64,000 nt of DNA from Actinospineispora eucalypti (lineage in GTDB: Bacteria; Actinomycetota; Actinomycetes; Mycobacteriales; Pseudonocardiaceae): positions 2,418,001 to 2,482,000 of the forward strand of contig JACHMT010000001.1 in NCBI GenBank assembly GCA_014208095.1, given 5' to 3'. The notes under the pieces are model-generated. The model was not told the origin of the DNA and did no database searches. It worked only from the letters and a program-made list of their open reading frames with translations. The position numbers were made by a program, and so were the translations under genes. Positions 15,531 to 23,496 of the stretch are shown piece after piece (the stretch's first letter is position 1; every line of letters starts with the position of its first letter).

Positions 15531-16655
15531 TTACGAACCCGGCTTGATCTGCGGGATCCAGGCGGCGCCGACGATGTCCGGCGTGTTCAGCTCGGGCAGC
15601 GCCGCGCGCAGCTGGTCCATGCCGGCCACCCCGCGCTGGCGGAGCATGTCCTGGGTGATCAGTGCGGCCGGGATGGTCAGCTTCTGCGGGGTGCTCACGC
15701 CGGCCCCGGCGGCGACCGCCATCCGGGCCACGATCGCGCCGACGTTGGCCGGGTCGGTGGCGGCGGTGGCCCGCCACGGGCTGCCCGGCTCGGTCATCAG
15801 CTGGATGTCGGCGGTGGAGATGTCCACCCCGTACACCTTCACCTTGTCTGACATGTTGTTCTGCCGCAGCGCGATCAGGGTGCCCTTGGCCAGCTCGTCG
15901 TAGGCGGCGATGGACACCGTGGTGCCCGGCGCCGCCTTCAGCGCGGACGCGCCCTCGGTGGCGGTGTCCGAGGCCACCGACTCGCTGTACTTGCCGAACT
16001 TGGCCACCTGGGTGAACGACGTGTTGTCCTTGAGGAACTGCTGGTAGACGGCGTCCCGGGAGTCCAGCGGGGCGATCCCAGAGACGTTCACGTAGGCGAT
16101 CTTGCCGCCGCCCGGGTTGTCCTGCTTCAGGTAGTCCAGGATCTTCGTGGCGATCGAGGCGTCGTCCTGGGAGATGTACGTGGCCTTGCAGTTGGCGATG
16201 TTCACGTCGTAGACCACGACCGGGATGCCCTTGCCGATCGCCTCGTCGATCTTGGGGTTCACCGAGTCGGCGAGGCCGTGGTCGACGATGATCACGTCGG
16301 GCTTGGCGGCGATCGCGTCGTTGAACTGGGCGACCTGCTTGGCGTTGTCGCCGCGCGCGTCGTACGAGGTGACCTTGCCGCCGGCCGCCTCGATCTGCGC
16401 CGTGGCGCCCCGGCCCCACTGCTCGAAGTAGTCCCCGACGCCGGACTGGCGGACCAGTGCGACGGTGAACCCGTTCTTGAAGCCGGCCGGCTTTTCGGCC
16501 GGGGGCTTGAAGTCGTTCTGCACCGTGCGGTCGCAGGGCTGCCCGGGGGCCGGCCCGCCGGCCTGGCCGCCGCCGCTGGGCTGCTGGGCGCAGCCGGCCA
16601 GTGCCACCAGCGCCAGTGCGGCCGCTGCCGCGCCGAGCGATGTACGGATCTTCAT
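15531..16655 (-). CDS. Sugar ABC transporter substrate-binding lipoprotein
   Basis: 374 aa. A lipoprotein signal peptide ends ALVALAGC (Cys about 21), followed by a Gly/Pro/Gln linker and a periplasmic-binding-protein type 1 (RbsB-like) domain with FTVALVRQSGVGDYFEQW, PDVIIVDHG, IPVVVYDVN and KVYGVDIS. GAGGAGG lies just upstream of the ATG, which overlaps the mtnA stop by ATGA. Position between mtnA and the transporter genes says the ligand is the sugar handled by MtnK and MtnA. Confidence 0.9.
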   Translation of the reverse strand: MKIRTSLGAAAAALALVALAGCAQQPSGGGQAGGPAPGQPCDRTVQNDFKPPAEKPAGFKNGFTVALVRQSGVGDYFEQWGRGATAQIEAAGGKVTSYDARGDNAKQVAQFNDAIAAKPDVIIVDHGLADSVNPKIDEAIGKGIPVVVYDVNIANCKATYISQDDASIATKILDYLKQDNPGGGKIAYVNVSGIAPLDSRDAVYQQFLKDNTSFTQVAKFGKYSESVASDTATEGASALKAAPGTTVSIAAYDELAKGTLIALRQNNMSDKVKVYGVDISTADIQLMTEPGSPWRATAATDPANVGAIVARMAVAAGAGVSTPQKLTIPAALITQDMLRQRGVAGMDQLRAALPELNTPDIVGAAWIPQIKPGS

Positions 16656-17680
16656 GCTTCCTCCTCGTTGAGGGCCGGGGTGCCAGGTTGCTCGGGGGGC
16701 CGGACCACGCGCCGGTCGGTGACGATCGCGGTGATCAGGCGGGCCGGGGTGACGTCGAACGCCGGGTTGAGCGCGGTGGCGCCCTCCGGCGTGGTGCGCA
16801 CGCCGTGGAACTCGCACACCTCGGCCGAGCCGCGGTCTTCGATCTTGATCTGTTCACCGGACGGAGTGCCGCCGTCCACCGTGGTCTCCGGGGCGACCAC
16901 CAGGAACGGCACGCCGGCGTGCGCGGCGGCCAGGGAGAGTGCGAAGGTGCCGATCTTGTTCGCGGTGTCCCCGTTGGCGGCGATCCGGTCCGCGCCGACC
17001 AGCACCGCATCCACCCCGCCGGCGGCCAGCACGCTCGCCGCCGCCGAGTCCACGAGCACGTCGTACCGCGCGCCCATCCGCTCCAGCTCCCAGGCGGTCA
17101 GTCGGGCGCCCTGCAACAGCGGCCGGGTCTCGCAGGCCAGTGCGCGCGCCAGCCGGCCCTCGGCGTGCAGTTGTTCGACCACGCCGAGCGCGGTGCCGTG
17201 CTCGACGGCGGCCAGCGCCCCGGTGTTGCAGATGGTCATCACGGTGAGCTCGATGCGGCCCGGACACAGCCGGGCCAGCAGGTCGACGCCACGCCGGGCC
17301 ATCGCCCGGCAGGCCGCGATGTCCTGGTCGCGCATCCGCAGCGCGGCGGCCAGCGCCGCGTCGGGTCCGCCGGAGCGGAACGCGGCGAGCGCGGTGTCCA
17401 CGCCCAGCGCCAGGTTCACGGCGGTCGGCCGGGCCGCGCGCAGCCGCGCGACCTGCCCCATCGCCTCCTGCGCCGGCAGCGTGTCCACGGCCAACGCCAC
17501 GCCGAGCGCACCGGCCACGCCCAGCGCAGGGGCGCCGCGCACGGCCAGCCGGCCGATCGCGTCCACCAGCTGGTCCACGGTGTGCACGTCCAGCTCGACC
17601 AGGGACCCGGGCAGCCGGGTCTGGTCGATCAGCCGGATGTGCCCGGTGTTCGGTCCCGGCACCCAGTCGATCGTGCGCAT
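16652..17680 (-). CDS. mtnA: S-methyl-5-thioribose-1-phosphate isomerase
   Basis: 342 aa. Shows the eIF2B-alpha-like fold with RLAVRGAPALGVAGALGVAL near the N-terminus, the catalytic Cys in MTICNTGALA (about 157), the catalytic Asp in VLVGADRIAANGDTANKIGT (about 230) and the closing LNPAFDVTPARLITAI. Isomerises (methylthio)ribose-1-phosphate to the ribulose-1-phosphate. First gene of the operon. Enzymes for the later steps (mtnB/C/D or a DHAP-forming aldolase) are not in this window, so the fate of the product is not shown here. Confidence 0.92.
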   Translation of the reverse strand: MRTIDWVPGPNTGHIRLIDQTRLPGSLVELDVHTVDQLVDAIGRLAVRGAPALGVAGALGVALAVDTLPAQEAMGQVARLRAARPTAVNLALGVDTALAAFRSGGPDAALAAALRMRDQDIAACRAMARRGVDLLARLCPGRIELTVMTICNTGALAAVEHGTALGVVEQLHAEGRLARALACETRPLLQGARLTAWELERMGARYDVLVDSAAASVLAAGGVDAVLVGADRIAANGDTANKIGTFALSLAAAHAGVPFLVVAPETTVDGGTPSGEQIKIEDRGSAEVCEFHGVRTTPEGATALNPAFDVTPARLITAIVTDRRVVRPPEQPGTPALNEEEA

Positions 17681-17759
17681 GGTGTTCGTCTTAACCCCTC
17701 GGTATTTCCATCTACCGGGTGAGGTTGTCGGACAAGTGCGCGCGAGTCAAGATGTTCCC
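17681..17759. promoter_or_regulatory. Divergent promoter of the mtn operon and its GntR gene
   Basis: Contains the 11-bp palindrome TTGTC-G-GACAA (17725-17735), of the size and spacing GntR dimers use. CAAGAT (17748-17753) is a -10-like hexamer 6 bp before the ATG of the GntR gene, implying a leaderless transcript. Confidence 0.5.
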
Positions 17760-18485
17760 ATGGCGACTCCGGCCCGGCGCCCGCTCGCGGACGACATCGC
17801 CGCCGTCCTCAAGGCGGAGATGCGCGACGGCGTCCACCCGCCGGGCGGCCGGCTGCCCAGTGAGGCCGACCTGTGCCGCCGGTTCGGGGTCTCCCGGGCC
17901 ACCGTGCGCAGCGCGATCAAGGAGCTTGACGTGCTCGGCCTGGTGCGCACCCAGCACGGCGTCGGCACCTTCGTGCGCCGCCGGCCGGCGGTGCGCGACG
18001 GGCTCGAGCGGATGGGTTCGATCAGCGAGTCGATCCGGGCCAGCGGGAAGGTGCCGGGCCACGAGTACGCCCGGCGCACCCTGCGCCCGGTGCTGCCGGA
18101 CGAGGCCGAGCGGATGGGCGTGCCGGCGGACACCGAGGCGCTGGAGCTGCGCCGGCGCATCACCGCCGACGGCGAGGTGGTGGCCTACTCCTACGACCTG
18201 ATCCCGCGCGGCCTGCTGCCCTCCGACTACACCCTGGACGAGCCGAACGGCTCGGTGTTCGACTACTTCGAACGGCGGATGGGGGTGCGGGCCACGCTCG
18301 GCGTGGCCCGGGTGCACGCGGTGGACTCCGCGCACATCGCCTGGGGTCCGGATGCCGGCAAGCACCGGCTGTTCATCCTGCTGGACCAGCTGCACTACGA
18401 CACCGCACACCGCCTGCTCGCCTACTCACGCACCTACTTCGTCGAGGGTGCCTATGAGTTCTCGCTGGTCCGCACCGGGGATTAG
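17760..18485 (+). CDS. GntR-family regulator (HutC/UTRA subfamily), likely of the mtn operon
   Basis: 241 aa. The winged helix (about 8-72) has LPSEADLCRRFGVSRATVRSAIKELDVLGLVRTQHGVGTFV; the UTRA ligand domain follows with DYFERRMGVRATLG and LLAYSRTYFVEGAYEF. HutC-type GntR proteins typically bind sugar or amino-acid pathway intermediates. It is divergent from mtnA across 79 bp with a palindrome, so regulation of the methylthioribose operon is very likely. Confidence 0.88.
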   Translation: MATPARRPLADDIAAVLKAEMRDGVHPPGGRLPSEADLCRRFGVSRATVRSAIKELDVLGLVRTQHGVGTFVRRRPAVRDGLERMGSISESIRASGKVPGHEYARRTLRPVLPDEAERMGVPADTEALELRRRITADGEVVAYSYDLIPRGLLPSDYTLDEPNGSVFDYFERRMGVRATLGVARVHAVDSAHIAWGPDAGKHRLFILLDQLHYDTAHRLLAYSRTYFVEGAYEFSLVRTGD

Positions 18486-18542
18486 GGGGACACGCGTCGG
18501 CGGCTCTCGGCGAGGTTTCGGTGCGCCGATCGGGCCTCCATC

Positions 18543-18609
18543 CATGGTCACCATGACGTGGTGGTCGCATCGGGGCGCCGGGAGCGGCCCTGATGTCATG
18601 GTGACCATG
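18543..18609. repeat. 15-bp stem palindrome between converging genes
   Basis: Arms CATGGTCACCATGAC (18543-18557) and GTCATGGTGACCATG (18595-18609) match perfectly around a 37-nt GC-rich loop. It fills the 211 bp between the GntR gene and the Pro/Ser repeat protein and may act as a two-way terminator. Confidence 0.75.
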
Positions 18610-18696
18610 TAATCGGTGATCATCAGGCTGTCAGGGTGGCTTCGGCGGCCCGGAAACAACCTCGCATCGGTGGCTTCGCGGCTGTCCGGGCTGGCC

Positions 18697-20010
18697 TCAG
18701 CGTGACCAGCGCAGCACGTCCTCCAGGACGTCGATCAGCTCCTGCTTCGGCGGGGCCGGCCGGGGGGAGCCGAGGGCGTGCCGGGCCTGCTTCTCGGCGC
18801 CCTCGTCGGGTGAGGGCGTCGGGTCGGGGACCAGCCGCAGGTGCGAGGCGCGCCGGGGCTTGGGCAGATCAGGGGTCGGGTCCAGGGACATCGCCGGTGG
18901 CACGGTGCCCTGGCCGGCGGCCATCAGGGGCGGCTCGGTCGGCCGGGGGATGGCCGGCATGATCCCGTACGGCATCGCGTCGCCCGGGGAGGTGCCGCCC
19001 AGCATCGCGCGGGCCGGCATGTTGCCCGAGTAGGTCTCATGGCGTGGTCGGTCGAGTCGCTTCGAAGGGGACTCGACCGAGCGGGAGATGAGTGCGCGAG
19101 CCGACTGCTCCAGCGGCCAGGAGGAACCCGCCGCCCGCGCCGGCAACTCGGCGACGGCCGACGAGCCGGCCGGGGTCCGCTCCGGCGACCAGGACGGTGC
19201 CGGGGGGAGCGTCGGCTTCGCCGGCCAGGACGGCCCGGACGTTCCGGTGGGGAGGGACGGGCGGGCTTCCCAGGACGGACCGGCGGGCAGGGACGTTCCG
19301 GTGGGGAGGGACGGGCGGGCTTCCCAGGACGGACCGGCGGGCAGGGACGGGCCGGTGGGGAGGGACGGGCGGGCTTCCCAGGACGGACCGGCGGGCAGGG
19401 ACGGGCCGGTGGGGAGGGACGGTCCCGCCTCCCAGGACGGTCCCGCTGGCCAGGACGGGCCGGCGCCCAGCGAGGGAGCCGCATCCAGGGAGGACGCCGT
19501 GGTCAGGTAGCGACCCGCGTCCGGCGTCGGACCGGGCGACCACGACGGGGCGGCCGACCGGGGCGGCGGTCCGGAGTACGACCCCAGGGGCGGCTGGGCC
19601 GACCACGAAGACGGACCCCGCTGGTTCGACCGGTGCTGTTGGGGCGAGCGTGGGGGCGGCGCCGGGCGGCCCGGCGGGGCGGGATAGGAGGGCCACGGGG
19701 CGCGGCCGGCAGGCGGGCGCCCCGGGCCCCGGTGCTGGTCCGCACCGCGATACCGGCCCGCGTTGCGGGACTGGTTCTGATGCGGGTAGCCGCCCTGGCG
19801 CGGCACGGGCGGCATGCCGTCCCCGTGCGGTCCGGCCCACGAGGGGTGCAGGGCGTCTTTCCGGTCGGCGTCCACGCTCATCTGGTAGAGCTCGCAGGGC
19901 CAGCGGCTGACCTCGCAGTCGCGGCAGTTGCCGTTGGCGTCCGCGACATGATCGGCCTGGATGCGCCGTCGCAGATCCGGCATCCGGACCAAGAGCTCCA
20001 CCATCAGCAT
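18697..20010 (-). CDS. Pro/Ser/Gly-rich repeat protein with conserved N-terminal Cys motif
   Basis: 437 aa. The first 70 residues are well ordered (MLMVELLVRMPDLRRRIQAD, then CRDC and CELYQMSVDADRKD), followed by a long low-complexity region rich in Pro, Ser, Gly and Trp. Within it an 18-residue unit, GPSWEARPSLPTGTSLPA, is repeated about four times (a 54-bp tandem at 19238-19453). The C-terminal 25 residues (PPKQELIDVLEDVLRWSR) again look like a folded helix. No signal peptide or membrane segment. Function unknown; the CxxC...C cluster could bind metal. ATG at 20010 chosen; GGAAGG lies 12 bp upstream, and a second ATG at 20004 is possible. Confidence 0.65.
   Translation of the reverse strand: MLMVELLVRMPDLRRRIQADHVADANGNCRDCEVSRWPCELYQMSVDADRKDALHPSWAGPHGDGMPPVPRQGGYPHQNQSRNAGRYRGADQHRGPGRPPAGRAPWPSYPAPPGRPAPPPRSPQQHRSNQRGPSSWSAQPPLGSYSGPPPRSAAPSWSPGPTPDAGRYLTTASSLDAAPSLGAGPSWPAGPSWEAGPSLPTGPSLPAGPSWEARPSLPTGPSLPAGPSWEARPSLPTGTSLPAGPSWEARPSLPTGTSGPSWPAKPTLPPAPSWSPERTPAGSSAVAELPARAAGSSWPLEQSARALISRSVESPSKRLDRPRHETYSGNMPARAMLGGTSPGDAMPYGIMPAIPRPTEPPLMAAGQGTVPPAMSLDPTPDLPKPRRASHLRLVPDPTPSPDEGAEKQARHALGSPRPAPPKQELIDVLEDVLRWSR
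19238..19453 (-). repeat. 54-bp tandem repeat, four units
   Basis: Units start at 19238, 19292, 19346 and 19400 with near identity; the fourth diverges at its end. It is in frame and codes for the 18-residue repeats of the Pro/Ser-rich protein. Near-identity at the DNA level implies recent expansion. Confidence 0.9.
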
Positions 20011-20228
20011 CGTGGGTGTCGACCTTCCGTGGGGTACAGCGGACCAACGCCACGCATTGTGCTCAAAGGTCGTGTCCCACGGTGCTCGGGGTAGCCCCTC
20101 AGCGGCCAGTGTTCCTGCGGAAACGGTGAATGGCGGGTTCTGGCGGCCGGTTGGCGGAATTCGTTTCACCCAGACGAGGCAGTACGAATCATCACAGAGG
20201 GTGATCGCCTGATCGGGTCCGGACCCGC
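20011..20228. other. Intergenic region, no gene seen
   Basis: 218 bp between the repeat protein and the LLM gene, both on the minus strand. It must hold the promoter of the repeat protein. The minus-strand frame stays open through it but shows no family likeness. Confidence 0.5.
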
Positions 20229-21059
20229 TTACCTGATCTTCTGGGCCAGCTCGGCGAAGCTGTCCAGCTCGGTGAGCGCCTCGGCCTCCGGCTTGGTGCT
20301 CAGCAGGAAGGTGACCCGGTCGAGCCCGGCTTCGGCGTACCCGTTCAGCGCCGCGACGTCCCGCTCGGTGCCGAACAGCGTCACCGGCACGTCGGGCCGG
20401 CCCCGCTCGGCCAGCCATTCGCGCACCTCGCGGATCCGCGCCAGCGGCGTACCGACCCTCGGGAACCACGCATCACCGTGGTGCAGCAGCCGCTCCAGGG
20501 CGGGGGCGGTCTCCCCGCCGACGTAGATCGGCGGGTGCGGCCGTTGCACCGGCTTCGGCCAGGAGAACACCGGGTCGAAGTCGACGAACTCGCCGTGGAA
20601 CTCGGCCCGTTCCTCGGTCCACAGCTGCTTCAGCGCGGCCAGCCGCTCATTGGTCAGCGCGCCCCTGGTCTTCGGGTCGGCGCCGTGGTTGCGCATCTCC
20701 TCGCGGTTCCATCCGCTGCCCACGCCGAGCACCGCCCGCCCGTTCGACACCAGGTCCAGGCTGGCCACCTCCTTGGCCAGGTGCAGCACGTCGCGCTGGG
20801 GGATCAGGGCGATGCCGGTGCCGACCAGGATGCGGGAGGTGTGCGCCGCCGCCGCGGTGAGCGCGACGAACGGGTCCAGGGTGCGGTAGTACCGGCGGGG
20901 AAGGTCGCCGCCGCCGGGAAACGGGGTCTCCCGGCTCGCGGGGATGTGGGAATGCTCGGTGACGAACAGCGAGTCGAAGCCGCGTTCCTCCACGGCCGGC
21001 CCCAGCCGGTCGGGGCGGATGCTCTCGTCGGTCACGAAGGTGGCGATGCCGAATTCCAT
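20229..21059 (-). CDS. LLM-class F420-dependent oxidoreductase
   Basis: 276 aa. A luciferase-like TIM barrel: MEFGIATFVTDESIRPDRLGPAVEERGFDSLFVTEHSH at the start, HTSRILVGTGIALIPQRDVLHLAKEVASLD, GRAVLGVGSGWNREEMRNHG and HPPIYVGGE. These match the TIGR03619-type F420-dependent proteins abundant in actinobacteria. It would reduce or oxidise an unknown substrate with F420. The ATG at 21059 fits the family N-terminus. Divergent from the DUF3556 gene over 171 bp. Confidence 0.87.
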   Translation of the reverse strand: MEFGIATFVTDESIRPDRLGPAVEERGFDSLFVTEHSHIPASRETPFPGGGDLPRRYYRTLDPFVALTAAAAHTSRILVGTGIALIPQRDVLHLAKEVASLDLVSNGRAVLGVGSGWNREEMRNHGADPKTRGALTNERLAALKQLWTEERAEFHGEFVDFDPVFSWPKPVQRPHPPIYVGGETAPALERLLHHGDAWFPRVGTPLARIREVREWLAERGRPDVPVTLFGTERDVAALNGYAEAGLDRVTFLLSTKPEAEALTELDSFAELAQKIR

Positions 21060-21230
21060 GCACCGTCGAACGCCCTCGTGGGCCGGCGACATTCCCGGGA
21101 GAGTACCCCGCAACCTTGTGCTGGGGGCACGAAGCGTCGCGGAGAGTTCGTGTTCCAGCGACATGGGCATTTCACCCGTGCGGTCTAGCGTCTGGCAAGC
21201 GGAATTGTCGTACTTGATCGGAGCGCCGCC

Positions 21231-23054
21231 GTGGGTTTCATCAACGCTGATCTGCCCGACGTCGACCTGGCCACCTGGAAGGACCGCCCGCACCTGGAGC
21301 GGATGCGCATCCTGGCCCTGCACTGGATCGACGCCGGCGCCGGCACGCCGAAGATCATCCACTTGATGTACGCGGTGAAGATACTGTTCTACATCGCGGG
21401 CGGCCTCTTCTTTGCCTCGTTGACCGCCGGCATCGGCTCGATGTTCGACGTGGCGAGTTGGTGGACCCAGCCGATCGCGTACCAGAAGATCCTGGTCTGG
21501 ACGATTCTCTACGAGGTGCTCGGGCTGGGCGCCTCGTGCGGGCCGCTGGCCTTCCGGTTCAAGCCGTGGGTGGGCGGTGTGACCTACTGGCTGCGGCCGG
21601 GCACGATCAAGCTGCCGCCGTGGGCGGACAAGAACCCGGTCGCCGGCGGTTCCCGGCGCACCTGGTTCGACGTGCTGGTCTACGGCGCCATGCTGGTCAG
21701 CGCGCTGGTCCTGCTCGTCTCGGACGGAGTCCCGCACGCCGGGCAGCCGGAGGGCAGCCTGGGCCTGCTCGACCCGAGGCTGCTGACCGTGCTGATCGTC
21801 CTCACGGCGGTCGCCGGCCTGCGTGACCGGCTGATCTTCCTGGCCGCGCGCAGCGAGCAGTACTGGCTGATGTGCATCATGTTCGCCGCACTGCCGTACG
21901 TGGACATGATCGTCGGCCTCAAGCTGGTGATGTTCGCGGTGTGGTGGGGCGCGGCGGCGTCCAAGCTCGGCAAGCACTTCTCCTACGTGGTGCAGGGCAT
22001 GACCACCAACGCGCCACTGATGGTCTCCAAGTGGTTCCGGCACAAGATGTGCCGCGACTACCCGAACGACATCCGCCCGTCGGCGGCCACCGCCGTCCTG
22101 GCGCACACCGGCACGGTGATCGAGTTCTGCATCCCGGCCATCCTGCTGCTGTCCACCAACCGGGAGCTGACCCTGGTCGCGGCGGCGGTCATGGTGATCT
22201 TCCACATCTACATCACCGTCAACTTCCCGCTCGCGGTGCCGCTGGAGTGGAACATCTTCTACTGCTTCTCGCTGGTGTGGCTGTTCGTGCTGCACCCGGC
22301 GCCGGAGTTCGGCCTGGCCTCGGCCGGCTCGCCGTGGCTGGTGCCGGGCATCCTGGTGGTGCTGTTCGGCGTGATCATCCTGGGCAACGTGCGGCCCGAC
22401 CTGATCTCCTTCCTGCCCTCGGCGCGCTACTACGCGGGCAACTGGGCGACCGGCATGTGGGCGTTCCGCAAGACCGGCGACGGGTTCAGCATGGAGGAGC
22501 GGCTGGACGAGAAGATCGTCAAGTCGTCCAAGAACCAGGTGCAGCAGCTCACCGAGATGTACAGCCGCGAGGTCGGCGAGCTGTTCATGCAGAAGGTGCT
22601 GGCCTGGCGGCACATGAACACCCACGGCCGGGCGCTTTCCTCGCTGATGCTGACCCACCTGGACGACCCGGAGAACTACACCATCCGGGAGGGCGAGTTC
22701 GTGATGAGCTCGGTCGTCGGCTGGCAGTTCGGCGACGGCCACCTGCACAACGAGTTCTTCATCCAGGCGGTCCAGGATCGGTGCAACTTCGCGCCGGGTG
22801 ACGTCGTGGTGGTCATCCTCGAGTCCCAGCCGATGCACCGGATGATCCAGCACTACCGGATCGTCGACGCGGCGCTCGGCGAGATCGAGCGGGGCTGGGT
22901 GGACGTGCACGACATGATCGCCGTGCAGCCCTGGCTGGAGAACGGCCCGATCCCGTTCCACGTGGAGTCCACCGGCGGCTGGCCGGCCCCCGGCAAGGCG
23001 GCCGAGAGCCGGGAGTCGGAGCGTCCGAGCCCGGCCGCCGCCCAGGGCGACTGA
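21231..23054 (+). CDS. DUF3556-family multi-pass membrane protein
   Basis: 607 aa. The first 400 residues contain about nine or ten hydrophobic segments; conserved-looking stretches are DWxx-like WKDRPHLERMRILALHWIDAG at the N-terminus, WWGAAASKLGKHFSYVV, MVSKWFRHKMCRDYP and FPLAVPLEWNIFYCF. A soluble C-terminal part (about 400-607) has GELFMQKVLAWRHMNTHGRALSSL and GDGHLHNEFFIQAVQ. This matches the DUF3556 proteins of mycolata and relatives, whose role is not established. GTG start with GGAG 7 bp upstream. Confidence 0.78.
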   Translation: MGFINADLPDVDLATWKDRPHLERMRILALHWIDAGAGTPKIIHLMYAVKILFYIAGGLFFASLTAGIGSMFDVASWWTQPIAYQKILVWTILYEVLGLGASCGPLAFRFKPWVGGVTYWLRPGTIKLPPWADKNPVAGGSRRTWFDVLVYGAMLVSALVLLVSDGVPHAGQPEGSLGLLDPRLLTVLIVLTAVAGLRDRLIFLAARSEQYWLMCIMFAALPYVDMIVGLKLVMFAVWWGAAASKLGKHFSYVVQGMTTNAPLMVSKWFRHKMCRDYPNDIRPSAATAVLAHTGTVIEFCIPAILLLSTNRELTLVAAAVMVIFHIYITVNFPLAVPLEWNIFYCFSLVWLFVLHPAPEFGLASAGSPWLVPGILVVLFGVIILGNVRPDLISFLPSARYYAGNWATGMWAFRKTGDGFSMEERLDEKIVKSSKNQVQQLTEMYSREVGELFMQKVLAWRHMNTHGRALSSLMLTHLDDPENYTIREGEFVMSSVVGWQFGDGHLHNEFFIQAVQDRCNFAPGDVVVVILESQPMHRMIQHYRIVDAALGEIERGWVDVHDMIAVQPWLENGPIPFHVESTGGWPAPGKAAESRESERPSPAAAQGD

Positions 23055-23090
23055 GCGCCGAAGCGGGCTTCGCGGGCCTAGACTGGTGTG

Positions 23091-23113
23091 AGGTCAATCT
23101 ATATATTTGACCT
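23091..23113. promoter_or_regulatory. Palindromic operator candidate in an AT-rich promoter
   Basis: AGGTCAA (23091-23097) and TTGACCT (23107-23113) form a perfect inverted repeat with a 9-nt AT spacer, in an AT-rich patch unusual for this window, upstream of the small secreted peptide gene. Confidence 0.5.
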
Positions 23114-23218
23114 TGCTAATAATTGCTGATCTCGCGGCTTGCCCGTCGCGCGAAATGCGCACAGACCTCGGCGAGCAACCACCGAGACATAACGGTCACG
23201 CGGAGGGAGGTCTTGAGC

Positions 23219-23431
23219 ATGCGAGCGGCAATTGTCGCCTTCTCGATGTTGGGTGTGGTCTTCGCCGGCGTTGCCGGGTTGACGCCGACCACCGACACCG
23301 TGCAGGCACAGGGTTGTTACACCCCGCCGCCCGGCGGGCCCAATGTGCCGGACTACGGCACCGCGGGTTGTATGAGCCCGTCCGGCAGCGGTAACAGCAG
23401 TAACAGTCAGCCCACTTTCAAGAACCCGTAG
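23219..23431 (+). CDS. Small secreted peptide of unknown function
   Basis: 70 aa. A signal peptide (MRAAIVAFSMLGVVFAGVAG, cleavage probably after TVQAQ near residue 31) is followed by a mature part of about 39 residues rich in Pro, Gly, Ser and Asn with two Cys (GCYTPP and GCMSPS) that could form one disulfide. GGAGGGAGG 8 bp upstream of the ATG marks it as a translated gene despite its size. No family recognised. Downstream is a clear hairpin (23443-23480). The AT-rich upstream region with a perfect inverted repeat suggests tight control. Confidence 0.65.
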   Translation: MRAAIVAFSMLGVVFAGVAGLTPTTDTVQAQGCYTPPPGGPNVPDYGTAGCMSPSGSGNSSNSQPTFKNP

Positions 23432-23442
23432 CTGACGCGGCA

Positions 23443-23480
23443 CCGGCTCGGCGTCGCCCTCACCGGCGGCGCCGAGCCGG
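23443..23480. terminator. Hairpin terminator between converging genes
   Basis: Arms CCGGCTCGGCG (23443-23453) and CGCCGAGCCGG (23470-23480) pair perfectly with a 16-nt loop, placed between the peptide gene and rocD. Confidence 0.7.
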
Positions 23481-23496
23481 GATGCCGGGCCCGCGG

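Noticed and set aside
19238..19453. CRISPR or minisatellite outside genes
   Set aside because: The 54-bp units are in frame, contiguous and code for an 18-residue protein repeat.
21060..22961. Long minus-strand open frame continuing upstream from the LLM gene
   Set aside because: It is antisense to the DUF3556 gene and lacks family motifs; the LLM protein clearly begins at MEFGIATF (21059).
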